A DNA stretch of 60,000 bases from Bugula neritina (lineage: Eukaryota; Bryozoa; Gymnolaemata; Cheilostomatida; Bugulidae): contig OZ037770.1 in assembly GCA_964035545.1 (NCBI GenBank), forward strand, positions 13,974,642 to 14,034,641, read 5' to 3'. Below are positions 1-39,250 of the stretch, one piece after another. How positions within the stretch are numbered: position 1 is the stretch's first letter; each line of letters opens with the position of its first letter. Below the pieces are notes generated by a model that was given only the letters and a program-made list of their open reading frames with translations, searched no databases and was not told where the DNA came from. The position numbers and the translations under genes were made by a program.

Positions 1-10460
<10,460 letters not shown>

Positions 10461-11886
10461 AATATGAAATTCAGTTGTGGTTTTGTAAATTTTGATGTTT
10501 CTTTTTGTTGTGTAAATAAATTATGAATGGTTCTCAGTTCTCTCAATATATTAAAATAATATTGCAGTTTTAAAAATATTTTTGCTAAAACCTGGTCCAG
10601 CCCATATGTAATGTGAATGTTTTATTACATTTAAAAGAATTTTTTTAGCTTGTTTTGGCCAATAAATACAAAAGAAAAGTATCGATGAGCGTATTTTATG
10701 TACAAACGTAATTGCAGTTTTTAGTAATATATTTTATTAAGTAATTTAATCGAACAGATTGTTTTACTAGATTTCCTCAGAGAGTTTTACTTTTTGTAAG
10801 TTATGTTTCCTTGACATAATACTTTGTATCAAATACTTTAAGCACATTTTCAAAACTTAAAAACAATCTATCATATATGCAATAGGAATAAATATTTCTG
10901 TGAAAAACTGCTTGATTAATCAATATTGCAAAAATAGTTTTTGCGCTCATTCAGCATTCTAGAAAGTATAATGCGAAGAGACAAATGAATAAATATATAA
11001 TGCATTACACTTTAGGCAAGCATTACTTCATTTAGAAAGCTTTAAAAACTCTTTATACATGCAGAGTCATGGATGAGAGCAGAATAGATAATTGCAGAAA
11101 TGTTCCAAGGAAAGAAAATGATACAATTCTTACATTAATTGGAACAAAAACACTTTTCACTTGCTTGAGAGGCTGCAAATTGCAAGTTCCTGATAGTATT
11201 GTCAGCGGGTGTTGTTACCATGACAACACAAATTTTCAGAGGTGTTATTTATTGGCCTTCAGTTTATTCATTGCTTCATTGCCTCATTGCTTCAGTGATT
11301 TAGTGATTGAGTGATTCATTGTTGTGTGTGTGAGATTATAAAATTTTGTCTTGGTCTGCTTTCCTTTACAAGACTAAACTTTTGTAAGGGAATTTTGTAT
11401 AGATGCTCATTATATTGAATTATGTAATCTTATATTTTATAATTTGAGTAGTTTTACTAATTTTTTGGTTATGGAAATAGCTATGTTTTGCTTTTTTATT
11501 TTTTTATTTAAAGCAGAGAAAGCACACAAACTAAACTTTGTTTGCTAAAAGAATTGAAGAGAAAGTCATGCAACCACTCACGCATATGATTAATTTTTGT
11601 TATATAAAATATTTTCTTTTGGCCGTATTTTAGCACCAGAATTATAATGCAGATTTATCTTAATATTAGTAGCACATTAATTTATAGCTGTAAAATTATT
11701 TATCAAGATTATTATTTTTCAAGCTCCATTTAGCGGTGACATAAGTAACTAATAACGGGTAAGGTAATAAACACTTTAGAAATTAATTGATGCAGAAAAT
11801 ATTATTGGGGGCATCATAATAAATATCTGAAACAGTAGACAGTTTACACAGATAAGTAGCACTAGATCAGTGTGTCACATGCAGTC
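10461..11886. other. Intergenic region between the two ABCC copies
   Basis: AT-rich DNA with no gene I can support. It holds the 3' UTR and poly(A) signal of copy 1, a short degenerate tandem run of TTCATTGC/CAGTGATT-type words near 11267-11322, and presumably the promoter and 5' UTR of copy 2. I see no convincing TATA box just before 11887. An 81-codon frame at 11069-11314 has no recognisable domain and no counterpart elsewhere in the window. Confidence 0.6.
10515..10520 (+). terminator. Poly(A) signal AATAAA, ABCC copy 1
   Basis: Canonical AATAAA 55 bases after the stop codon of copy 1, followed by GT-rich sequence. Position and motif fit a cleavage/polyadenylation signal. Confidence 0.6.
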
Positions 11887-27522
<15,636 letters not shown>

Positions 27523-28318
27523 GAGTGAAGTTTTCTTTTATTAATTTAATTATTTGTATTTGATTCTGTTATTCTATTGAAGGGTAAGATGAGAGCTTTT
27601 TCAATGATTGTTATTTGCAGTTTTTAGCATTTTCTTAATTGCTGTATATAAATAATAAGCCTTTTAGCTGTGTTTCTTTGTTTGTTTTTTCAAAAAAAGC
27701 TAAAAGTTAAAGAATGAAGTTCCTTTGAAAAAATTGCCTACCTCAACAATATAAATTATACATGTTGTTTTTATGTCTCTCTAACTTGAGTTTTTGATCC
27801 ATTTTCTTCTTGAGATGTTCATGACTAATATATATATATTTTGCTCATCATATTGCAATATATCCATGCTTTTAGTTATAGCCAGTGAGATCGAGTTAAA
27901 GATGCCAAAAAAATAGAAATCCTAAAGCTTGAAGAATCTGAGTAAAAAATAAAAACAGTGTAATTATTTTGAAATTGGGTATGTGGTAGATATTAAAACT
28001 AGTATTTGCATTGTTTGCAGACGACTTTAATTTATTGGATAGTTTTGCAATATTGCATTGATAATGAGACACTTTCAAGCAATTAGCTTTTGAAATTTAT
28101 CTTTTGCAACTTTTAATTATCAGAGTTTTTTCCTCTTAACTTTGCAAAAAATAATAAATACACATACAGTTGACTAAGTTGATTTTATTTCACATTCAGT
28201 AGGTTTACTATTTTAGATTTACTAATTAATCACAAAATATTTTGTTTTACTATATCAGCACAAGAGTTCTCTTCAACATAGTACATAGCTGCCTTGAGTT
28301 GAACTGTGAGAAGTTTGA
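27523..28318. other. Convergent intergenic region ABCC copy 2 / AW1
   Basis: AT-rich DNA holding the two facing 3' ends. The nearest canonical signals are a minus-strand AATAAA (plus-strand TTTATT, 28184-28189) about 130 bp past the AW1 stop, and a distant plus-strand AATAAA at 28153. No gene is seen. Confidence 0.5.
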
Positions 28319-30121
28319 TTATGGTACAATTCTGGGAGGTACTCTGTAAAATATAAAAATAAACTCAGTCTTCAACTTTAAACTCAACTTTAATTTATAT
28401 GTTTAGATTAAAAAAAAATTCAATCAAGTTAAAAATATGTTGTAAAACAAAAATTGTTCGTTGTAATATGTATTTGAAAACTCAAACCGTTAACTGTAAG
28501 CTTTCAGCAAACTTTTGATTAATTATAAGTAGCTTGAAAAAAATGTTGGCAATACCTATATTTATTATTTAACTAACTGTTTATTTATATGCTTAAACCT
28601 ACTCATTTACTTATTTCTAAGATATTCATTGCATACAACGTCAATCTTATATATCTAAAATTTTGAAAACACTCTGTAGTATGAAAAATAAAATCTATAA
28701 TGCAACACGTAAATATTCTACAGTAATAATATTAATTCGTAATATCTTAAATTCATATCTCTCTGACGCAGCTACATGCAGGCTTCAAAGAATAGCATAA
28801 AATAAAATTTGCATGTAGCAAAACTGTAGGAAATTCTTATTATAAAAAAATGTAAGACATCTATATATAGCTGTTTATTTATAACTAAGTGGGTATACAC
28901 TCACTGTATGCCTGTAACGCAGTACTTGGTGGTAGAATAGGGAGAAGTACAGCAGACGTCAGGTGCAGCACAATCAGCTTTACTTTCACAACCTGGGTTA
29001 TACTTAGGTCCAAATGGTTCCTGAGAGTTGGGGCATCTTCTGGTAAGTCTCACTCCGTTAGTCACTGTGTTCAGTATAATAAGTAGAATTAGGCTAATGA
29101 TATTACTTCTTCGTTTTTTAGTAGTTTTGGTACAGCTATACGTTTTGAGTTTTTATTTTTTTAGTCAATTAGTTAAATACTTTCACCATATGTTCAAAAA
29201 TTGTTTTATATTCATCCAGTATACAGTGTTTTTAATTTACAATAGTATGAACTGCCTCCCCAATTTTGTTTTATATTTGTTGAGTATAATATATACTATG
29301 TTGATAACAATAGTTGCAATATTAGGAGTTGTCTTCTCAATAATAATTATGTGTTTATAAACTATAACTCACCACAGAGGGAGGTGACAGGGCAGCCCCC
29401 ACTAGTTCTATATCCATCCTTACAGAACTTAGTGAAGTCTGCTGTTGGACAATCGACTAAAAAGATATGCATTACTCAAGTATTAAAGAATTTCAGTTGA
29501 GTATATAATATTATATAATGAAATGTGATTTTTATTTATTGATCTATTTAAGTTTTATATTTTTATTGTGTTTTTTTATATTTACTCGACGCTTTTAGTG
29601 ATATTTTTATTAAAACTAAACCAGTTTATAGTCAACTTACCACACTGGCAGTCCTGTTTCTCACAGCCACATGAATCCTTGACATAGCCTTTGGGACAAG
29701 AGTAAGGTGTGTCTCCAGGAAAGTAGGATCCACATTGGCTAGTAGGACATGGGTGGGGGCAGTGGGGGAGAGATGCTGATAAAAAATATTACAGCTACTG
29801 TATATTGTAATCTAAAGCTTCAAAGCTTGAAAAAACTTTGTTGGGAAAAGTGAGTATAGGGTTTTATTCTAATATAACACAGATCACAACAAAAAAATGT
29901 ACAATAAAATTTGTATATATAAAGTTAGGCTCTAAATAATACAAAACTGAGCTAATGGTAGTTGTGTTTATGTAAAATAATTCAATTTTTATGAATTATC
30001 ATGTAGATACCAAAAACGGCAGCCATTTTGATCACTCATAATAAAAATGAAATATTTTATTTTGCTACTCACCTGAACAAACAGCCAGAACTGCAAAGAA
30101 AGTAATGATGAGAGTATTCAT
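28319..30121 (-). CDS. AW1: secreted antistasin/WAP-like Cys-rich protein
   Basis: Five exons on the minus strand: 30073-30121 (signal peptide MNTLIITFFAVLAVCS), 29641-29775, 29373-29456, 28905-29064 and 28319-28343; 150 residues. Exon 2 codes for an antistasin-like module (CPKGYVKDSCGCEKQDCQC at its end). Exon 3 is a four-Cys segment (FCKDGYRTSGGCP). Exon 4 is a WAP-like module with six Cys. The last exon gives QVPPRIVP, unlike the VVPPLNPHY end of AW2-AW4. Introns between domain exons are all phase 1. Family members of these domain types are secreted protease inhibitors or antimicrobials; the target here is unknown. Head to head with AW2, with which it shares a near-identical proximal promoter. 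Confidence 0.88.
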
Positions 30122-30178
30122 TCTTCTTATTCTTGTTTTATGACAAAACTGGTTATGAAAAATAAATGAAAACCACCT

Positions 30179-30205
30179 CCTTTTATACCAAAAAATTCAA
30201 GGAAA
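30179..30205 (-). promoter_or_regulatory. AW1 core promoter
   Basis: TATAAAAGG on the minus strand (30179-30187), with TTTCCTTGAA (30196-30205) just upstream. It is about 60 bp before the start codon and closely matches the AW2 promoter. Confidence 0.75.
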
Positions 30206-33200
30206 TGTTGTTTAAATCATTTGTTGTGAAATTCAATATTTTTATTTTTAGTCAACAAAACTCATGCAGTGTTTCCAGGAACGCAGATATGATATAATTA
30301 TAACTAGCTGCACTGCCAACAAATATATTCAGGTGTCTTTATAATTTCCTGAACTCCAATATTCTGGTACCACACCATAATTATAGTACTCAATAATTGT
30401 TTAAATTAACATGCATTAAAGTTTGACTCAGCAAATTTAAATTGCGTAAAATAAAAGTGTTTAATTATAAGCCTAACAGTGTTACATATATCTTGCAACA
30501 TATAATAATAATATGACTTTATGGAGTTTTTGGACTAAATCAAAGCATATATTTAAAACTCAGAATTTGAATTTATATTCTTTGTTGTCCATCAAATGTA
30601 TTCATAAAGAGAACTTACATTAAAAAAGCTTCTATATTTGTAAAATAGTTTGACACGGCATTTGTGCTTTTGATGGTTTGTTATTTTAGTTACATTAGAC
30701 ATGCAACTATAGGAATAATTCGCAAAAAAGGCCTTTATAAATTTGATTTTCTGGCTAATAATAGCTTTGCATTTAAAAAAGTGTAGTGATTTTCACTTGA
30801 ATTGTCATAAGTAAAATCTGATCAAAAAAACATGCAGTTTGAAAGCAAAATTGTTTCTCCAATTTCTGCGATAAGCTTTGGCATTGGAATATATTGATGT
30901 AAAATAATTGCTATTTTAATATATTATCATTATAACTTTAGTTTGTTAGTACACATTTTCTGATAATGATGCTGTCAGCAGCATTATTATAAATGACGAG
31001 TTATTTCATCTCACAGGTTTAATAAGGTAGTGATACTTTCCTGTTTTACATAGCTGATTAAAGTTAAATTTGTTCAAATGTTATTTCAAGCTTCCAATTA
31101 TTATGGCTTACAATTAGTTCAGTTATTATAAAATCAAAGATGTCACTAATTCAAAAATTGTAACAAATGGATACATTTTTATAAAATATTGGGGCAAATA
31201 AGTTTATATATGCTATGTTTGCTTAAAAATATGTTGCAAGTCTATACTGGATGTGTATTATACAGCTCTATAAAAAACAGCATCATAGTTTATATTTTAT
31301 AATTTCTTGTTTTAAAACATAATTATAATGATGACATTCATCATGTTTGATTTTTACTTGAAATACATTTGTTTTTGGCCATTCCTCATATGTGTTCATA
31401 TCTTCAGTATAATGATGAAGCATCGCTACTGACAATGTTGTCCCAAATCCTGTACGTGGAAAGGCACATCCTTGTATACTCATATATAATATTAAAATAT
31501 CACATGTTTTCAATAGCCAATCAAGTGTAAAAAGTTCTAAATTGCATGATTTCTATACCGCATTATTTCTCTAATTTTAGCGTACAGAGTGGTATGCATA
31601 TGTGCACAGCATAAATAATTAGTATGGCATTTTTGCATTTGTTTTTGAAAAATATAAATGTTTCATAACTGTGAATATAAAGCTATTTTGTTGTGCAATG
31701 AGTTTTGTAACCAACATACAGTAGAACATTTTGAACATCTTGAAAAAAGAAAATATGTGTGTGTGTTGCTAAGAAATAAGATGATTTAACCTTTGACCCT
31801 GAAATGTGTGATTAGGCTACAATAGTGCTTTTTTATTATTATGAAATAAATAAATTATTAAGTAAATATTATTGAATTAAAAAAATATTGCAAGGAATGC
31901 AGAACGAGTTTGCAACTGGAACTATAAACTAACAATTCATTCGTCTATTGAAATGCATATTGTAAAAAATTGACTTTTCTTAAGTTTATAAGCTATGCAG
32001 AAAGCATGCAAGTTATATATACTTGCTTAATAAATAAAATCCACTAAAACAGCCTTATCAACATAACAAAATACACACACATACACACACACACAAACAC
32101 ACACACACACACACCACACCACACCACACCACACCACATGCATGCACCACACCACACCACACCACACCACACCACACGCACACGCACACGCACACGCACA
32201 CGCACACGCACACGCGCACACACACACACACACACACACAAATACGCATGCATTTATACACACATGTATGTATATATAATACTTAATATAATCTACATGT
32301 CCACACTCCATGTTTTGCAATGTGTCAACTTTTTTCACAACAGTGACATGTCAATATGTAAAACTCATGTTTTTTGGCAAGTTGTCACTTGAAGGCATGT
32401 AATCATACCAGGTGTCACATAGATCAATGTTATACCAACCTAGAATGTTGTAATGGTACTAGATTATGGCACTACACACAGAGTGATTGCAATACATAAA
32501 CAACAATAACATATACAGTATCCTCATAGCTGTATCTTTACGTAACTGTACCCGAATCTTGACATGTTTATGAAAGTTCCTCAATCAATTCGAGACAAGT
32601 CCAGCTTGTTTTGAAAGTAATTTTACAATATTATTGAAAATTTAGAATAACAAATTATCTATTAGCTATTCATAACCTTGTATGCATTATATTTCAATAA
32701 ACCAAACCTATAATACTCATGATACAATAATCTCTATAAATAAAAACTGAATATATCATTAATATGAGATGTCAAAAACATTATATAGTATTCAATTGCA
32801 TAAACTTATATAAGCATTTATAAAATTTATTTCATTTTATAAAATCTTCGGTTTGAAACTATTGTTCAACATTCTATTATAAATACAGTCAGTTAATAAT
32901 AATTAAACAAATATCATTAAATTATTATGTATCAAATAAATTCAACAATATTTTTCTAATATAAGCTATATGTTTAGTATAGCTGTGAACATAAAATGTG
33001 AAAATATAGAATACCCACTATATCATTCTAAAAGTACAATTCTATTATTATACTTTTCAGTTCGATGAATGACTAGTTTTATTGAACTCAAGCTAGTGCT
33101 AAGCATTCTCACTCAGGTGTTATTATTATATGAGACTAATTTAGACTAGTTTTTAACTATGCAGGCTTAATTTATATATAGTGGCAAAACAAATCTATAA

Positions 33201-33900
33201 CATAAACTATATTACGCTATATATTACGCTTTATTAGTTAAAAGCATATAGATATGAGCTACTATAATGATATATATAACCTTGTTCTTTGGCTAGCGAG
33301 GGGACAATTCCTAAAGCAGTGCATATATCTTATACGTAGCTGCTAAATCATACTAAAAAAGTATTGTGTCATATTGAGCAGGTACCCAACACAGTTGCAA
33401 ATATACAGAAATTATCATAATTATTTTAAGCTGTTATTATTTTGCAAAATTTGTAATTCACTGCATAGACTTGAACTATACTTGCATACCTTTTAAATCT
33501 ATAGTAGCAATATTTCTATTACAAAACTTCGAGTTGTGTCACTAGGTCTTGCAAAAATGAAAAGGCAAAACATTTGATGTTAGATGTCTACATGATTTTA
33601 TATTTGCCAACTTAAAAAGATTTGCACATATCTTAGTGTCACTATAAAACTATATAATATATACTCTTTTAATTTACTGATGCCTATAAACTAACACCAG
33701 GATTACGATTATTGTACTAATTATTAAACAATATACAGTATATAACAAGAGAGTCATGTTAAACAAGAGCTTACCAAAATATTTAAATATATTTGTTGGC
33801 AATATGCAGCGAATATGTTACTGCAGTGTTCCTGGTATTTTTAGTATATTGCCTGATTTTGTTTCACTGAAAATCAAATCATGGAATTTCACAACAAAAA
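30206..33900. other. Intergenic region between AW1 and AW2 (start of tandem unit 1)
   Basis: AT-rich spacer between divergent genes. From about 30785 onward it is the first of three tandem units. It contains the AC-rich microsatellite at 32070-32243. No coding region is supported: short frames such as 31283-31513 are not conserved in the sister units. Confidence 0.6.
32070..32243. repeat. Compound (CA)n / (ACCAC)n / (CACGCA)n microsatellite
   Basis: Successive blocks of CA dinucleotides, ACCAC pentamers and CACGCA hexamers. It occupies the same place in tandem unit 1 as the (TA)n(TGTA)n array of unit 2 and a short remnant in unit 3. Frames across it are not genes. Confidence 0.9.
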
Positions 33901-33930
33901 ATTTAAACAACATTTCCTTGAATTTTTTGG

Positions 33931-33939
33931 TATAAAAGG
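33931..33939 (+). promoter_or_regulatory. AW2 TATA box
   Basis: TATAAAAGG 58 bp before the AW2 start codon, with TTTCCTTGAA 18 bp upstream (33913). The same arrangement occurs before AW1 and AW3. Confidence 0.8.
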
Positions 33940-33996
33940 AGGTGGTTTTCAGATATTTTTCATAACCAGTTTTGTCGTAAAACAAGAATAAGAAGA

Positions 33997-36457
33997 ATGA
34001 ATACTCTCATCATCACTTTCTTTGCAGTTCTGGCTGTTTGTTCAGGTGAGTAGCAAAATAAAATATTCCATTTTTATTATGGGTGATCAAAATGGCTGCT
34101 ATCTTTGGTAGCTACATGATAATTCATAAAAATTGAATTACTTTACATAAACACAACTACCATTATCTCAGTTTTGCATTATTAAAAGCCTAGCTTTGTT
34201 ATATATAAGAGTTTTATAGTACATTTCTTTGTTGTGATCTGTGTTATATTAGAATAAAACTATAATAATACTCACTTTTCCCAACAAAGGTTTTTCAAGC
34301 TTTGAAGCTTTAGATTACAACATAAAGAAGCTCTAATATTTTTTATCAGCATCTCTCCCCCACTGCCCCCACCCATGTCCTACTAGCCAATGTGGATCCT
34401 ACTTCCCTGGAAACACACCATACTCTTGTCCATGCGGCTATGTCAAGGATGCATGTGGCTGTGAGAAACAGGACTGCCAGTGTGGTAAGTTGACTATAAA
34501 CTAGTCTAACTTGTGTATATTCAAATTGCTTGATTGATTGCAACGAAATGGCAACTGTGAAACAGATTTGTAAGGTTACGAGTTTACAGGAAAGCTTCAA
34601 AGTAATGTGCCCTTCTGAGTTTGCTTTTTAAATTTATTGCCGGACATTTGAGTATTTTCTTACGGCTTTTCTACTGAATTTATTTACGTATAGTTATAAA
34701 ACTGCTAAGTTGGTGAAGTCAATTCATTTACTTATCTAGGTATATGATCTTTTAATGATTAGTTATTATACAAAACAGGAATCAGCTTTAAGTTTTTGTT
34801 TATAAATATTATCTGATTTATATTAGACTTTTTCATAAAAGCTCATGAAAAATTATAAAAACTGAACATAATTACGTTTTATTAATTGATAACTATATTA
34901 TGTAATCATGCAACATAAAAGTAGCTATAATTAAAACAATATTTCATATTTTCTATTGAATGCCAAATTTACCAACCTATTGTTTTACCAAAGCATCGAT
35001 ATAAATTTACAAAACATTTCAGGAAATACATAACAGTATAATATGTACAACGTATAAAGCAATGGATAAACATCAAATTTAAATATAATATAATACATGC
35101 GTGTAATATTATATACTCAACTGAAAATCTTTAATAATTGAGTAATGTATTTCTTTTTAGTCGATTGTCCAGCAGCAGACTTCACTAAGTTCTGTAAGGA
35201 TGGATATAGAACTAGTGGGGGCTGTCCCGTCACCTCCCTCTGTGGTGAGTTATAGTTTATAAACACATATTTAATATTGGGGAGATAATTAATAATATTG
35301 TGACTATATTAGTATCAACATACATTATATATACAGAACAAATATAAAGACAATATATTGTACAATTATTAAAAGGTAAACTAAATGATTAGAGCTAAAT
35401 ATTCAAACATGCTAATTTTTTTTCTGAATAACTTAAACCGGCAGATTTTTTAGTTTGAATTCAGAAGATGACACATGATGGTGTGACTTTCATATTGTCA
35501 AAGTATTTATGATGAGCAAATGTAGAACAAATATTGTACCATCATTAAAAAGAAAACTAAACGTTTAGAATTACTCGTAAATATTCAAAACATGTATATA
35601 TAGTTGTATCAAAATTATTAAGAAAGCATAAAGTGTAATAATTAGTCTAATTCTACTTATCATATTGAACACAGTGAGTAATGGGGTGAGACTTACCAGA
35701 AGATGCCCCAACTCTCAGGAACCATTTGGACCTAAGTATAACCCAGGTTGTAGAAGTAAAGCTGATTGTGCTGCACCTGATGTTTGTTGTACTTCACCCT
35801 ATTCTACCACCAAGTACTGCGTTAAAGGAGAAGTGTAAGTATTTAAAGCAAAAATAAAAAAGTAACCCTATATAAAAAAGATTTTCTTACAACATTTTCG
35901 CTTAGATATTATTATAATAACTGCTTTTTATATAAATTCTCTTTAAGGCCTATGCATGTATAGCTATTATAAGTATATTATAAGCAACACTGTCACCAGC
36001 AAGTAAATGGTTTATGTTACAGCGTATCTCTTATATAATATCATCTCTTATATAATATCGTCAAGCTTTTCAAATTTTGAATATATAACATTTTAATTGA
36101 CTTTGCAATGAAGGTTTTAAAAATAAGTAAGCTAATAAGTGTACATGTACTCAAGTGTAAATGAACAGGTGACAAATTAATAATAATTGGGTAATATGTC
36201 GCACAAATTTGAACGCATTTTATTTCAATATAACTGATAAATTACAATCTGCCTATTATAGATGTAACAGCTAGACGTTTACAATTACTGCTACAGTAGT
36301 ATAATCTGTTTGTTATATTTGACAATTTTTTAGCTTGAAAGCGTCTTTTGAAATTTAAACAAATATAATGAATTATAGTTGAGTTTTCAATAAATATCCT
36401 ACAAACTAATTCATTTGTATTTTTTACAGAGTACCTCCACTAAACCCACACTACTAG
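33997..36457 (+). CDS. AW2: secreted antistasin/WAP-like protein with an extra Cys
   Basis: Exons 33997-34045, 34350-34484, 35161-35244, 35675-35834, 36430-36457; 151 residues. Signal peptide of about 16 residues. The antistasin-like module (residues 22-61) contains CPCGYVKDACGC, where AW1, AW4, AW5 and AW6 have Lys or Asn in place of Cys45. The mature protein therefore has 19 cysteines, an odd number. Exon 3 covers DCPAADFTKFC...LC. The WAP-like module has the spacing C-GC-DC-CC-YC with two of the usual eight Cys missing. The C-terminus VVPPLNPHY comes from a 28-nt last exon. Intron phases 1,1,1,2. Function as a secreted inhibitor is inferred from domain type only. Confidence 0.9.
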
Positions 36458-36521
36458 AACTTCTGGTAACCCAACTCAAGGCAGCTATACGTTGAAGGAC
36501 TTCTATTTTATTGATGATAAT

Positions 36522-36527
36522 AATAAA
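36522..36527 (+). terminator. Poly(A) signal AATAAA, AW2
   Basis: AATAAA 65 bp after the stop codon. The same signal is kept at the matching place in AW3 (43916-43921). Confidence 0.65.
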
Positions 36528-39190
36528 TTACTTATGTTATAATTACAACCACAATAATAAAGAATACATAATACTAAAACTGAAACAAATTCAATTTACA
36601 ATTACACAATACCATGCAATTGTTATAATCGTAATTCAATTATATATGAGGGTGTGCATGGGTGTATTTTTATATTTAATCAATTCACTCAAATTTTTCA
36701 TCATAACATTATTCTCTATAGTGTGGAACGCTCCAAAACACAAAAGCTGCACCTTCAAGTTCAGTATTAATTTGAGCTTAATTTTAAATTAAAGTTTAAG
36801 TTCACATTGTTAACTGATCTTCTTTTATAAGCCTTTAGACTTATTACTGAGCTGTTTCTAATAACAAAATTTACAATCTATAATGTACCTCTGGTTAAGT
36901 TAGAAACAAAATTTACACAAAATTACAATTAATAGTTTTGTGATCAAGTAATAAAACTTGCAAGTTCCGCAAACACTAAAATAAAATAGTTATTGCAATA
37001 TCTCAACTGCAAAAAGAAGACAATCGCCACAATATTATATTTATTAGCCAAGCCTTACTATACTTCATACACATAACCAAAAAAATCACCTGGAAAATAA
37101 TTTTTAAAATTTGTGCAACTTCTGCAGGTTGACAAAACGATTGTAAAAATTATAATTCAATGTATATATTGTAAAAATTATAATTCAATTTGAAGACTTA
37201 AAACAAATGTATATAACCAATGAAACATTGTATACTGACTAGAGTCATGAGTCTATAACAAAATATGCTATGCTTATCTATAATTAGAAATTATGTAACT
37301 GATAGCCATTATCATAGAACTGAAAGGAGGTGCAAGCTAAACAAAACATTTGCTTACTTTTGCTTATGAAACAAACTGTGCATATATAAACTAAGGAAGA
37401 CACCAGCTCCTACTATATTGTTGGGCCTTTCTGAATGTTTGATGTAATCTTCTAAAATAATTACCAAAACAAATTATTTTCTGTATACTTGTTAAAATTT
37501 TGCACCACCATTTCAAATAGTAAAAAAAATAATATTTTATCAACACAGACAGCTTTCACGACTAATTTCAACCTTTTTCTTTTAATAATAATACTATTTA
37601 CATTATTTAATGCATATATAAAAGAAAAATCTCAAGTGATTTTTACTTGAATTCTGATAAGCAAGATCCGATTGACAATGTCACTATTTCAAACATTGTC
37701 ACACAGGTATATTTTGTCCAAAATATTGTAGCAACTTAGCTTTTACTCTGTTTGCAATATACAGCTTATATAATGCTTAAAAGTAATATATAACCTTACA
37801 TTAGATGGATTATGTTATAGCAATACTTGATATGACAATAGGTCTAGGATAGCTATTCATTATAGCAAAAAACTAGACTTACCTTGATTTCTAAGTGACA
37901 TTTTGAACTTTTGAAAAAAATTGTTTGACTACATGGAGATTCCTGCACATGCAGTGATTGAAGTGCAAAGGAGAGATGTTTAAGTTTAAATATTTTCAAA
38001 ACTTTTTGGTGACACACAATTTGACAATAATCTACCAAATAAATGAAAATTTTGTTTGAAGCTGATTTGTGAAACTAACAGCTAAATTATAACGTAGCAA
38101 GTAAGTAAATGAATCTAAACTTCCAATGCATAATATTTTTTTTCTGAGAAGAAAAACGGTATCAGCGTCTATGTTTTTTTTATTTTTAGAGCACAACTTG
38201 TTGGGAAACTCATCGCAGGTGTATTTTCTACATATAAAACACACTTGTTTTTGGCCATTCCTCATATGTGTCCATGTCTACATATGCAGTGATGATGCAG
38301 CATTGCTAATAGCATTAATGTTGTCCAAAATCCTGTATATATGTGGAAAAGCACATTCTCATAATGCACTCATGTTGATATCACATGTTTTCAATAGCCA
38401 ACCAAGTGTAAAAAACTCTAATTTGCATGAATTTTACAATAATATTAGTTCTTCTAATTACAGCGTACAGATTAATATGCGTAAGTCTATGTGCACAGCA
38501 TAAATAATTAGTATAGTATATGCGTTTGTTCTTGAAGGATGGAGTTTGTGGCTGTGAATATAAAATTATTTCATTGGGCAATTAATTTTGTAACCAACAT
38601 ACAACGGCTAGTACACATTGTGCTGCCTAAAAACCAACAGATGTGTATATATAGCAACAATACAAAAACACAAAGATGACTTCAATTATGACTTTGAAAT
38701 TTATAATTTAAATGTAACCTGCCCTATTTTATTACCATGGATTGATAAAAAGAGTTCATATTACTGTTGAAGTGAACAAATATTGTTAAAAATACAGAAA
38801 GAGCATGATTATAAGCATTAAGTCAAATTTTCATAACTTTCATTTTTATTGGAGGAACAAACTCTGTTCATCCAATAGATATGCATGTTATGAAAAATTG
38901 ACAGTTTTGTGTTCTGCAAAAATTGTGCAAGTATTTGCTCAGTAAATCAAATAGACTATAACAACTGTGTAAACATGTCAACATAGCATTATATTCTTTT
39001 GAATCATTGGACCGGAACTTTATAAATATACAAGATAAGTTCATGTATGCATAAGATAGGGTTTAGTAATTGATACTAAAGAAGCAAAAGTTTCAAAGAT
39101 AATTACAAAACTACACCAAAATATAGTATCCAAAATGTTAGGCTAATTACCACATTAAACCTTAAGTATAGCATTAACCTGCTGTTTAAG

Positions 39191-39250
<60 letters not shown>

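Larger units (their letters stand above)
30785..37600. repeat. Tandem unit 1 (contains AW2)
   Basis: Extended similarity to 37630-44860 and 44866-50720 in the same order: the CACTTGAATTGT start block, the CATATGTG...CACATGTTTTCAATAGCCAA block (31380-31560), a microsatellite, the GCAATGTGTC block (32318 on), the promoter, the gene and its 3' flank. Boundaries are approximate. Confidence 0.75.

Noticed and set aside
11069-11314. 81-codon frame between the ABCC copies
   Set aside because: No recognisable domain, overlaps a degenerate tandem repeat, and has no splice partner or paralogue.
29028-29360. 110-codon plus-strand frame rich in Phe, Ile and Val
   Set aside because: Lies across exon 4 and an intron of AW1 on the opposite strand; composition is that of AT-rich intron.
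31283-31513. 76-codon minus-strand frame
   Set aside because: The sequence recurs in tandem units 2 and 3 but the frame is broken there, so there is no sign of coding selection.
32027-32392. Open frames with Cys-Val or His-Thr repeats
   Set aside because: Products of the CA-rich microsatellite, open in several frames and on both strands at once.
33292-33310. NF-kB-like site GGGGACAATTCC upstream of AW2 and AW3
   Set aside because: Two bases too long for the kB consensus, about 700 bp from the gene, and lost in unit 3.
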